From: Streptomyces olivochromogenes
Lineage (GTDB): Bacteria; Actinomycetota; Actinomycetes; Streptomycetales; Streptomycetaceae
Reading direction: 5' to 3'
NCBI RefSeq assembly: GCF_021538895.1
Contig: NZ_JADDRL010000012.1
Span: 61,395 to 125,394 of the forward strand
Length of the DNA: 64,000 nucleotides
The notes below the pieces were generated by a model, which searched no databases, had not been told where the DNA came from, and worked only from the letters and a program-made list of their open reading frames with translations. Shown piece after piece: positions 25,054 to 33,405 of the stretch. Both the position numbers and the translations under genes were made by a program. Position 1 is the first letter of the stretch, and each line of letters begins with the position of its first letter.

Positions 25054-26502
25054 ATGACGTCGGAACGTACGGGGACCGCGCACGGGATCCTCCCCGTGTG
25101 CCACTCGCTGGCCGCCACGGTGACGGGGCCGGCGAACGGCCTCTCGTCCCGGCTGGTGGAGGATCTGACCGCGACGGCGGATCCGTCGCCGTGGGCCGAT
25201 ACGCCGCCGCCGGTCGTGCTGCGCGTCGTCGTGCTGCGCACCGGAGCCAGTACGGCCGGTCTGGTCCCGTTGCTGACGGGGGCCCGGCTGTACGAACCGG
25301 CCGCCGTGCCGGGGCCCGTACCGCTCGCCCACTCCCATCTGCCCGCCGGACAACCCGAGTTACGTCTCGATGCCGAGCAGCGCGGGACACTCGACCGGCT
25401 GGCGTGGCGGCTCCTGCGCGCCGCGGCCGAGACCCCGGGCGGGCGGTCCGTGACCGTCGACCGGTACGAGACGGTCACCTGGCTGCGGGTGCGGGCGGCT
25501 CAGGGGCGCCGTTCCTTCTTCCGCGCGGCGTACGCGGGAGAGGACGCCGTGGCCCGCACCTGGCGGCGCGTCCAGGACGTGACGTCGGCGGGCCTGGCCC
25601 TCGGCGTCCCGGCGGCCGAGACCCTGACCCGTACGCCCGTGACCCTGGCCGTCGGCTTCGCCGGTGAGCCGCTGCCGTGGCCCCTGGCCGACGCGCTGGG
25701 CGTGGGCGTGACGGTGACGGACGTGCCCGTGCCCGAGGGCGCGGCCGGCCTCCGGCGGGCCCGGGATCTGGTCGACGGCGCGCATCTCGTGATCGCGGCG
25801 GCGCCGCATGCGGAACTGTCCGGCCCTGAGGCGCTGCCCGGGACGTTCCGCACGCTGCTGGCGGCGGCCGTGGGCGGGCCGTGCCACGCGCCGGTGGCGT
25901 TGGTCTCCGCCGTGACGCACCATCGGGGCCTCGCCCTGCTGGACGGCCTGGGCGGCTGGCTGCGCGGCGCCGTCCCGGACACGGTGGGCCCCGCCGCGCG
26001 GGGGCTGCCCGTGTACGCCGTGGCGCTGCCGCGCGCGCGACACGCCCTGGACGTCCTGCTGCGCCGGGAGGACCGCGGAACTCCCGTCGTCCAACGGGCC
26101 CGGCACGCCTGGGCGACGTCCGGCATACCGGCCCTGTGCTCCGCCGTGCTCGGGCCCGCCCTGCACGACGCGCGCACGGTGGCGGCCGAACTGAGCACGC
26201 GGCGCCTGCGGGCGGCGCTGCACGACATCCGGCTGGAGGCCGGCGCCGGGACGGGTGGCGCGAGCCGGACCGCCGCCGAGGCGCTGTCGCGGGACGTGCC
26301 TCCCGACCAACTCTGGGACGAGCTGGACCGGTTCGTGACGGTGCCACTCGCCCGGCGGGCCGTCCAGCGGCTGGAGCGAACGGACCGCAACCGTGCGACC
26401 GCCGCGTGCGGCGCCGATACCGCCGCACAGTTCTCCGGTCCCGTCCCGCCGCGGTACCGGGCCGACCATCCGGACGACACACGGGGAGCCACCAGAACAT
26501 GA
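25054..26502 (+). CDS. Unknown cluster protein (482 aa)
   Basis: No family recognised. A 482-residue soluble, Ala/Arg-rich protein that begins three bases after the previous stop and overlaps the next start by four bases (ATGA). It has VVLRVVVLRTGASTAG and TPVTLAVGFAGEPLPWPLADALG strands, plus a region AHLVIAAAPHAELSGPEALPGTFR that might belong to an alpha/beta domain. The C-terminal third is helical with DVPPDQLWDELDRF. There is no P-loop. Codon 103 is TTA (25360-25362). It is probably a structural or adaptor component specific to this system. Confidence 0.78.
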   Translation: MTSERTGTAHGILPVCHSLAATVTGPANGLSSRLVEDLTATADPSPWADTPPPVVLRVVVLRTGASTAGLVPLLTGARLYEPAAVPGPVPLAHSHLPAGQPELRLDAEQRGTLDRLAWRLLRAAAETPGGRSVTVDRYETVTWLRVRAAQGRRSFFRAAYAGEDAVARTWRRVQDVTSAGLALGVPAAETLTRTPVTLAVGFAGEPLPWPLADALGVGVTVTDVPVPEGAAGLRRARDLVDGAHLVIAAAPHAELSGPEALPGTFRTLLAAAVGGPCHAPVALVSAVTHHRGLALLDGLGGWLRGAVPDTVGPAARGLPVYAVALPRARHALDVLLRREDRGTPVVQRARHAWATSGIPALCSAVLGPALHDARTVAAELSTRRLRAALHDIRLEAGAGTGGASRTAAEALSRDVPPDQLWDELDRFVTVPLARRAVQRLERTDRNRATAACGADTAAQFSGPVPPRYRADHPDDTRGATRT

Positions 26503-27827
26503 CCACCACCACCTGGCTGATCGTTTTTCTCGTCCTGTCGCTCGCGGTGAACGCCGTCCTGACGGTGTGGCTGACCAGGCTGCGCCGTATGCCGCGGCCC
26601 GTGCCGGCGAGGCCGGCCGCGCCGGTCCTCGGGCCCTCGACGCAAGAACTCGCGCACCTCCGCGCGCAGTTGGAGGTGGCGCGGCAGGAGAAGGGCTCGG
26701 TCGAGCAGCTGTTGCGCGGCCGCGAACAGGAACTCGCCCGGCTGCGCACGCTCTACCGGGAGGCGCAGGACAAGGGGACGGAGTCCCCGGGGCGGGAGGA
26801 GATCGCCGCCGCGCTGCGGCAGGTGCGGGCGCTGCAGGACGTCGTCCGCAAACTGACCGCCGAGCGGGACGCGGCCCGGTCGGACGTCGAGCGGATGAGA
26901 CAGCGCCTCGCGGAGGCGGAGGCCCGCGGCGACGCGCCCTTCGGGCCGGACGCGGTGTCCCCGGCGATCCCGCGCCGCATCCCGCTCGGCCGGGACGCGA
27001 CCTCGGACAGCAGCGTCGACGGGGCCGACCTCGGGCCGGTCGTCGTACGGGCCGCGTCCGTGCGCGGGGCCCGCGCACGGGAGGAGGGCGAACACCGGCG
27101 CGACGCGTTCCTGTTGCGATTCGTCGAGGAGCTGCCCACCCCGACCCTGCTGAGCGCCGTCGCCGCCGGGGCCCCGCACGGCCGCCGGACACAGTCGGCC
27201 GCCGACCGCGCCTGCCGCAACCTCGCCGAACAGGTGGCCCGGTACGGAGAGGCGCTCGGTCATCAGCTGTTCAAGCCGACCGGGTCCGACGACGACCTGA
27301 CCGCGCTGCTGCGGACCGCGCTGCAAGGAGTCGCGCACTCCATGCGGTTGCTGACCAGGGGAGAGGGGCCGGAGGGCGAGTCCGACGACGCGGCCCTCGA
27401 AGTGGCGCTGACCGGACTGCTGTCCCGGCTCGGAGACAGCCGGCAGCGCGAGCACGTGGCGTTCGGCGTCGGCGACGGCGCCCTCATGCTGCTGCGCGAC
27501 GGCACCTGGCGGCCCGTCTTCACCCCGGGGACGACGGCGACCGAGCAGGCGCTGCGCCTGCCCGCCGCCGCGCCGAAGGTGCGCTGCGCACGTCTGACGA
27601 CACAGCCCGGCGACCTCGTGGCCCTGTGCAGCGCCCCCATGGCGGAACTCCTGCTGCGCGCCGAGGCGGGGGACTGGTTCGCCACCCGGTGGGCAGGCCG
27701 CCAGCCGTACCTCACGACGTTCCTCTCCGAGGTCAACGTGCCCGTACGGGTGGCCGGGGGAGACCGCAGCGTCGTCTGTCTCTGGGACTTCGGCGACGCC
27801 CGCGAGGCCAGGTCGGCCGCCTCATGA
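26499..27827 (+). CDS. Membrane-anchored coiled-coil protein with degenerate PP2C-like domain
   Basis: A 442-residue protein. Residues 6-26 form a single membrane helix (WLIVFLVLSLAVNAVLTVWL). Residues 45-150 form a coiled coil rich in Gln/Glu/Arg. Residues 200-442 look like a PP2C-type phosphatase fold: FGVGDGALMLLRDG, LTTQPGDLVALCSAPMAEL and a final GGDRSVVCLWDF correspond in order and spacing to the GDSR-type, DG and DDxT regions, but most metal-binding aspartates are missing. It may be an inactive sensor or binding domain. ATG 26499 overlaps the previous stop (ATGA), so the long upstream frame is shadow. Its own stop overlaps the Hsp70-WD40 start. Confidence 0.72.
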   Translation: MTTTTWLIVFLVLSLAVNAVLTVWLTRLRRMPRPVPARPAAPVLGPSTQELAHLRAQLEVARQEKGSVEQLLRGREQELARLRTLYREAQDKGTESPGREEIAAALRQVRALQDVVRKLTAERDAARSDVERMRQRLAEAEARGDAPFGPDAVSPAIPRRIPLGRDATSDSSVDGADLGPVVVRAASVRGARAREEGEHRRDAFLLRFVEELPTPTLLSAVAAGAPHGRRTQSAADRACRNLAEQVARYGEALGHQLFKPTGSDDDLTALLRTALQGVAHSMRLLTRGEGPEGESDDAALEVALTGLLSRLGDSRQREHVAFGVGDGALMLLRDGTWRPVFTPGTTATEQALRLPAAAPKVRCARLTTQPGDLVALCSAPMAELLLRAEAGDWFATRWAGRQPYLTTFLSEVNVPVRVAGGDRSVVCLWDFGDAREARSAAS

Positions 27828-30313
27828 CCGGTGGAACCCTCGGCACCGGAATGCGCATGGACGCCGCCTCCCTGCTCCTGGACGACACGGCGGTCCGGGG
27901 CGGCGAACGGGAGGAACACGTTCTGGCGGTGGACTTCGGCACCTCCACCACCCGTGCCGTCCTCGTCGGCGCCGACGGCCGCGACCGGGTGGTCAAGGAC
28001 CCGATGAGCGGCTCGTGGCGCTGGGCGTCGGCGGTGTTCGCCGACGAGACGGGGCTGCGTTTCGGAGCGGCGGCGCAGGCCGGGCAGCAGGTCGACCCGG
28101 CGCGGTACCTGCGGGAGTTCAAACGGCTGCTCGGCCAGCGGGAGTCGGTGCGGCTCGGCGGGACGGCCGTGTCCTGCACGGAGTTGGTGGCACGGCTGCT
28201 CGCCGCCGTACGCGACGAGGCCACCGCCATGCTGCCCGCGGGCGCCCAAGTAACTCGCGCCGTCGTCACGGTGCCCGCCGGCTACGCCCCGGAAGGGCTC
28301 CAGTGGACCGCCATGCTCCAGGCCTGCGAACGCGCCGGATTCGAGGACACCGAGCTGCTGTCGGAACCGGTGGCGGCGGCGCTGGGCTGCCGCCCCCCGG
28401 AACACCTGCCGGCCGGAGCGACCGCCCTCGTCTACGACCTCGGTGGCGGCACCTTCGACACCGCTCTGCTGCGCTACGACGCCGACCCGCGCGACGACGG
28501 CACGGCGGCCCTGAAGCCACGGGTCCTCGGCCACGCCAGCCTGGACTCGTGCGGCGGCCGGGACATCGACGGCGCCCTGATGAGGTGGCTGCGCTCGACC
28601 TGTGCGCAGTGGCTGGAACCGCTGCTGGCCGACGGCGATCCGGCGGCCCTGGGCCGGGTCCTGGCCCTCGCCGACTTCGCCCGCAAGGTCAAACACCGGC
28701 TCAGCGGCGTGGACGCGGTGGAGGACAGGCTCTTCCCGGAGTCGCCGGTGGTCCAGCTCAGCCGGGAGCGGCTCGTCGTCCTCTGCCAGGACCTGATCGC
28801 GCGGACGGTGGACTGCTGTCGGGGTCTCCTGCACCGGCACGACGTCTCGCCCGACGACATCACCCACGTGCTCATGACCGGCGGCGGTTCCCGAATGCCC
28901 GCCGTCCGCAGTGCCGTTGAGGCTGCCCTGCGGCGCCCGCTGACGCGTGCCGAGGACCCGGACCTGGCCGTGGTGCTGGGCGCCCGGCTGTGGGCGGCCG
29001 GACAGGGCGGCCGACGGCTGCCGGCACACCGGCCCGCCCCCGGCACGGAGGCGTTGTCGTGGTGCATCCCGGGCGGTTCCGCCCGGCTGGTCCGCTGGCT
29101 GCGCGCGCCCGGAGACGCGTACGGCGCGGGGACCTCGCTGGCCCGCGTGCGCCTGACGGACGGCTCGCTCCACGACCTGACGGCCGCCGGACCAGGCCGC
29201 GTCCTGCGTCGGCACGCCGCGCCCGCCCAGCGCGTGGCCGACGGCGACTGGCTGGTGACCAGCCGAAGGCCGCCGCACGTGGCGGAGCTGCCGGCGGTGC
29301 CCCGGCCGCTCGCGGACCACGAGGTCCAGGGCCCGGTGCTCGCCGTGGCGTGGAGCCCCGACGGACGCAGGCTGCACGCCGCCGGAGACGGCTGGGCGCA
29401 CACGTTCGACGCCTCCGCCTGGAAGCCGTCGGGCGCCTTCCCCGAAGCAGGCCCGGGCAGGTTCCTCGCCGTCGACGGCTCGGGTCTCCGGATCGCGTTC
29501 GTGACGCGGGACGGGGAGGCCGCCGTCGCCGCCGTGGACGGCCTCACCGCTGCGGCGGCGCTCGGCACCGGACCGGTTCCGGGCCCGATGGCCTTCGGGC
29601 CGGCGGGCGGCGTACTCGCCGTCGCCCGCCATGACGCGGCCGTAGACCTCCGTGTCGTCGGGACGGCGGGAACGACCGATGCGGTACGGGTCCTGCGCGT
29701 CCCGGCCGACGACGTCACCGACGGCGCTCCCCGGCAGGCGGCACGGATCAGGGACCTCGCCTTCGACCCGACCGGACGGCGGATCACGGCCGTCAGCCGG
29801 GTGCGCCGCGCGGAAGGGCGCGTCACCACCTGGCGGGTCGGCGACGGCGAGGTGCTCGCCGACCTGCGGCTCGACACACCCGTCGAGAGGGTGGCGTACG
29901 GCAGCGACGGCCGGCTCGCCGCCTCGGGGCCCGGAGGCGGTCCCCGCTCGCGCCTCGGTCCCGAGGCCGTCGTATGGCTGTGGGAGACGGACGAAGCGGG
30001 TGTGCTCCACCCGGTGTCCGCTCCCGACCCGACCCCTTCGTTCCTCGCGCGCAGAAGCCACGGGTACGCGCCGGCCGTCGCGTTCGGACCCGACGGGTTG
30101 CTGCTCGCCGAGGGCGGCCAGGACGGGTCGGTCCGGCTCTGGGACGCGGAGTGCCGCCGCGAAGTACGGACCTACACCGCCGACGGCGTGGTCCGGACAC
30201 TCGCGTTCTCGCCCGACGGCCATGTGCTCGCCGTCGGCACCGACCAGGGACTGACCACATGGGCCCTGGGAGCGGTGCCGGATCCCCAGCCACCGAAGAA
30301 CGACTGCCGATAG
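27824..30313 (+). CDS. Hsp70 ATPase domain fused to a WD40-like beta-propeller
   Basis: An 829-residue fusion. Residues 30-405 are a clear Hsp70 nucleotide-binding domain: LAVDFGTSTTRAVLV, VTVPAGYAPEGLQ, ALVYDLGGGTFDTALL and HVLMTGGGSRMPAVR. Instead of the usual peptide-binding domain, residues ~490-829 form WD40-like repeats: VLAVAWSPDGRRLHAAGDGWAHTFD, IRDLAFDPTGRRITAVS, VAFGPDGLLLAEGGQDGSVRLWD and VRTLAFSPDGHVLAVGTD. The propeller probably recognises a client or partner, and the ATPase would couple this to nucleotide state. ATG 27824 overlaps the previous stop (ATGA). A GrpE-like gene follows 10 bp downstream, as fits an Hsp70 with its own exchange factor. Confidence 0.92.
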   Translation: MTGGTLGTGMRMDAASLLLDDTAVRGGEREEHVLAVDFGTSTTRAVLVGADGRDRVVKDPMSGSWRWASAVFADETGLRFGAAAQAGQQVDPARYLREFKRLLGQRESVRLGGTAVSCTELVARLLAAVRDEATAMLPAGAQVTRAVVTVPAGYAPEGLQWTAMLQACERAGFEDTELLSEPVAAALGCRPPEHLPAGATALVYDLGGGTFDTALLRYDADPRDDGTAALKPRVLGHASLDSCGGRDIDGALMRWLRSTCAQWLEPLLADGDPAALGRVLALADFARKVKHRLSGVDAVEDRLFPESPVVQLSRERLVVLCQDLIARTVDCCRGLLHRHDVSPDDITHVLMTGGGSRMPAVRSAVEAALRRPLTRAEDPDLAVVLGARLWAAGQGGRRLPAHRPAPGTEALSWCIPGGSARLVRWLRAPGDAYGAGTSLARVRLTDGSLHDLTAAGPGRVLRRHAAPAQRVADGDWLVTSRRPPHVAELPAVPRPLADHEVQGPVLAVAWSPDGRRLHAAGDGWAHTFDASAWKPSGAFPEAGPGRFLAVDGSGLRIAFVTRDGEAAVAAVDGLTAAAALGTGPVPGPMAFGPAGGVLAVARHDAAVDLRVVGTAGTTDAVRVLRVPADDVTDGAPRQAARIRDLAFDPTGRRITAVSRVRRAEGRVTTWRVGDGEVLADLRLDTPVERVAYGSDGRLAASGPGGGPRSRLGPEAVVWLWETDEAGVLHPVSAPDPTPSFLARRSHGYAPAVAFGPDGLLLAEGGQDGSVRLWDAECRREVRTYTADGVVRTLAFSPDGHVLAVGTDQGLTTWALGAVPDPQPPKNDCR

Positions 30314-30323
30314 CGAGGAAGCC

Positions 30324-31190
30324 GTGACGACCATCCGTCTGCTCGACCTCTACAGCAAGGCGCTCGACGAACTCCAGGCGTCCCTGGGCGAAGCGGCGCC
30401 CGCGGACGAACTCGCCAACGCACTGGCCACGTTGACGCCCCGGCTGCCCGACGGCCGGCCCGACCCGCGGGCGGCCGCCTACGCGGACGCCGTCAAGTCG
30501 GCGCTCTCGCTCACCCTTTACGCCGTACGCGATGCCCGTGCGCCGCGTGTCGGCCCTGCGTCGGGCCACGCGACGAGCGCCCGTGACGTCAAGTCGCCGG
30601 GGCACGCGACGAGCGCGGCACCCGGACCCGTCAAGGGGCTGGCGACGGCGCTCCGTATCTGGCTCGCCCCGGGCAAGGCCGCGCCCGCTCCGGTCCCGGC
30701 CCGGGTCCCTCCTTCCGGTCCGGTCCTGGTGACGGTCGCCAAGGTGCTCGACGGATTCCGTGCCGCGCTGGAGGAGGCGGACCAGGCGGCCGCCGCCGCG
30801 GCCCCGCCTTCCCGGTCGCCCGAACGGATGCCGTGGAGCGAGGACGACGAGCTGATCGACATGCTGCACGACGTCCTGGCGGCCCGAGTGCGGGGGCGCG
30901 AGGGTTTCGCCCTGGCCCGCATCGAGGACCTGGCGGAGACCCTGGCGGCGCGGGGCATCCAAGCGGTGTCCTACGACCCCGAGGACACCGGCTTCGCGGG
31001 TGACGCGCGGTGCTTCGACTTCGTCGAGGGCGCCCGGCCCGGCGCGCCCGGCATGACGCTGATGCCCGTGCTGATCGACGACACCGAGGACGACAGGATC
31101 CTGCGGCGGGGCCGGGTCAGGCCGGCTCCGGGGCCCCGCCCGACCGCGGGAGACGCGGACGCACCACCCCGTAACGAAGCAACCCACTGA
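30324..31190 (+). CDS. GrpE-like nucleotide exchange factor (putative)
   Basis: A 288-residue protein. The N-terminal ~110 residues are helical and Ala-rich, the middle is a long linker, and residues ~175-265 resemble the GrpE core: helices with EDLAETLAARGIQAVSYDPEDTGF followed by a beta-part that ends in DDTEDDRILRRGRVRPAPG, like the GrpE ending in which a glycine-tyrosine segment is followed by LRPAxV. GrpE proteins release ADP from Hsp70. Its place right after the Hsp70-WD40 gene and before another Hsp70-like gene supports the call, but the similarity is weak. GTG 30324 follows GAGGAAG. Confidence 0.6.
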   Translation: MTTIRLLDLYSKALDELQASLGEAAPADELANALATLTPRLPDGRPDPRAAAYADAVKSALSLTLYAVRDARAPRVGPASGHATSARDVKSPGHATSAAPGPVKGLATALRIWLAPGKAAPAPVPARVPPSGPVLVTVAKVLDGFRAALEEADQAAAAAAPPSRSPERMPWSEDDELIDMLHDVLAARVRGREGFALARIEDLAETLAARGIQAVSYDPEDTGFAGDARCFDFVEGARPGAPGMTLMPVLIDDTEDDRILRRGRVRPAPGPRPTAGDADAPPRNEATH

Positions 31191-31263
31191 ATTCCGCGGA
31201 TCGCCGTCCGAGCCCGGCCACCAGGCCACCGGACGGCGTCACTTCACCACAAGGGGGACCCAC

Positions 31264-33324
31264 GTGACCGCCGAGACCTACACCAGCACCACCACCCCAG
31301 GCACCACGACCGAAGGCACCACAGCCGCCGCGATCACCACCGCTGAGGAATCCACCATCGCCGTCATCGGCTTCGATCTCGGCCACGGAGACACTGCGCT
31401 CACCAAGGTCCATGTGGGCACCCGCGCGGGCGGTGCCTCGCTCGGAGACCGCAACGCGCCTCCCGAGATCATCGAGTTGGGAGGGGACCGCAAGCAACTC
31501 GTCACGGCCGTCTCGGTGACGGACGACGGCCAGGTCCTGATCGGTGAGGACGCACTCGATCACCAGGGCACCCGAAAGTACGTCGCCTTCAAGTCCCCGG
31601 ACCTGGAAAGGGCGGAGGTCCGCATGCCGCTGGAGCTGTTCGCGCGCCGCGTCGTCCAGGACGTACGCGCGGCCCGCCTCGGCGACGCCCCCAAGGTCCG
31701 GTGGGTCTTCGGCCACCCGTCGGGCTGGACAGCGGACCAGGTCGCCGACTACCGGGACCTGCTGGCGGAGGTCTGCGCCCCCGACGACGTCAGCCTCATC
31801 CCGGAATCGCGGGCCGCCCTGCTGTACGCCCGTGACGCCGGCGACATCCCGGAGGCCGGCTCACTGACCAGTTCCGCACTCGTCGCGTCGACACTCATCG
31901 TGGACATCGGTTCGTCGACCACGGACTACACCTCGGTCGTGGACGGTACGGGGCGCCCGGTCGACCACGGCAACGTCGTCCTGGGCGCCCACCTGATCGA
32001 CAAGACCCTGCTCGCGCTGGCCATCGACCGGTCGCCGGACGCCCCGCGCCTGCGGGCGGAGTTGGACCGGACCCCGGGTGCGGCCGAGCAGCTGGAGATC
32101 TCCGCCCGCAAGCTCAAGGAGAGCTTCTTCGCCACCAACCCGCAGCGCTTCCAGCGCAATCCCAAGTTGCGGGTGCGCAGGACCGAGGAGGTCTTCACGG
32201 CGGACAACGACGTCATCGAGCTGCTCCTCGCGATCGGGCAGGACGACATGGACCGCATCCTCTCCCAGCCTCTTCCCGCTCTCGCCAACCGGACCTGGCC
32301 GGAGGCCTTTCGCCAGGACCTCGCGGCGGCTCTGGAACACGCGGGCGAGGACCTGGAGTTGGTCCTGCTCACCGGGGGGCCGTCACGGATGCGTTTCGTC
32401 GCTGAGATCGCCCGTGAACTGGCGACCGACGCCCGGGTGATCCTCGGCACGGAGCCGGAGTTCGCCATCGCGCGGGGGCTGGCGCTCGCCGGCCGGATGG
32501 ACCAGCGTACCCGGGGCTTCCGCGCCGACGTCGAACGGTTCCTCGCCACGGACGCGGTGAGTGGTCTCGTCGAGGAACGACTTCCCGACCTCACCGGGAA
32601 GATGGCGGAGACCGTGGCGGGCGGCCTCACCGAGAACCATGTCATCCCGGCGGTCCGTGCCTGGCGGGACGGCGACATCGCGACGATCGACGACATGCGC
32701 GATCGGATCGTGGCCGGGGTCGGCGCGGACCTCAACACCACCCACAACGCCGCCCTGCAGAAGATCCTCTCCGACTGGATGGCCGAACTGCGCCCCGAGC
32801 TCACCCAGCACACCGCGGTGATCTGCCGCCGGTGGAACCTGGAACCCTCGGCACTGACCCTGCCGGAAGTCACCATGAGCGGCGGCCAACTGACGGTGGA
32901 GGTCGACACCTCGGCGGCGACCGACGTGCTCAACAACCTCAGCAACCTGGTCAACGTCGTGATCTCCGGGATCATCGCCGCCACCCTGTTCGGCTCCGGT
33001 GCCGCTCTGCTCATGGCCACCGGCCCCTTCGCGGTCCTGGTCGCCGGGGCGGTCATCTTCGCCGGCGTCGACAAGGTCAAGAAGGGGATCATGAGCCAGA
33101 TCGGGGACAAGGACGTTCCCCGGGTGCTCCGCCGCCTGGGTGGCGAGGCCGGCATGGTGCGCAAGCTGCGGGAGCAGTCCTCGCGGCAGGAGTCCGAACT
33201 CGCCGAGGCGCTCTCGTCCAGCCTCCAGTCCGGCGACGGGGGCCGGCTCGCGCGGGAGATCACCGCGTCCATCGAGAAGCAGCTGACCCGCGTCGCGGCC
33301 GACGTCGAACTGCTCATCCGCTGA
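31264..33324 (+). CDS. Hsp70-like ATPase with C-terminal hydrophobic hairpin
   Basis: A 686-residue protein. Hsp70/actin-fold motifs are AVIGFDLGHGDTALTKV near residue 36, LIVDIGSSTTDYTSV near residue 210 and LVLLTGGPSRMRFVAEIA near residue 365. In place of a substrate-binding domain, residues ~430-550 are helical. They are followed by two hydrophobic stretches, VNVVISGIIAATLFGSGAAL and FAVLVAGAVIFAG (residues ~560-602), separated by a short turn, and an amphipathic helical tail. This hairpin could insert in the membrane as the paddle of bacterial dynamins does. It has its own short upstream gap (73 bp) and a GTG with AAGGGGG. It directly precedes two dynamin-like genes, so a shared membrane function is likely. 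Confidence 0.85.
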   Translation: MTAETYTSTTTPGTTTEGTTAAAITTAEESTIAVIGFDLGHGDTALTKVHVGTRAGGASLGDRNAPPEIIELGGDRKQLVTAVSVTDDGQVLIGEDALDHQGTRKYVAFKSPDLERAEVRMPLELFARRVVQDVRAARLGDAPKVRWVFGHPSGWTADQVADYRDLLAEVCAPDDVSLIPESRAALLYARDAGDIPEAGSLTSSALVASTLIVDIGSSTTDYTSVVDGTGRPVDHGNVVLGAHLIDKTLLALAIDRSPDAPRLRAELDRTPGAAEQLEISARKLKESFFATNPQRFQRNPKLRVRRTEEVFTADNDVIELLLAIGQDDMDRILSQPLPALANRTWPEAFRQDLAAALEHAGEDLELVLLTGGPSRMRFVAEIARELATDARVILGTEPEFAIARGLALAGRMDQRTRGFRADVERFLATDAVSGLVEERLPDLTGKMAETVAGGLTENHVIPAVRAWRDGDIATIDDMRDRIVAGVGADLNTTHNAALQKILSDWMAELRPELTQHTAVICRRWNLEPSALTLPEVTMSGGQLTVEVDTSAATDVLNNLSNLVNVVISGIIAATLFGSGAALLMATGPFAVLVAGAVIFAGVDKVKKGIMSQIGDKDVPRVLRRLGGEAGMVRKLREQSSRQESELAEALSSSLQSGDGGRLAREITASIEKQLTRVAADVELLIR

Positions 33325-33405
33325 GCGGAATTCCCGGGCCGCATTCACCAGTCTCCACAGCCGCATCCGGCCCCGCCGGGCCGTCCGACACCCTACGGAG
33401 TCACC

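Noticed and set aside
27263..30334. A 1023-codon open frame on the - strand
   Set aside because: Antisense to the clear Hsp70-WD40 fusion; compositional noise.
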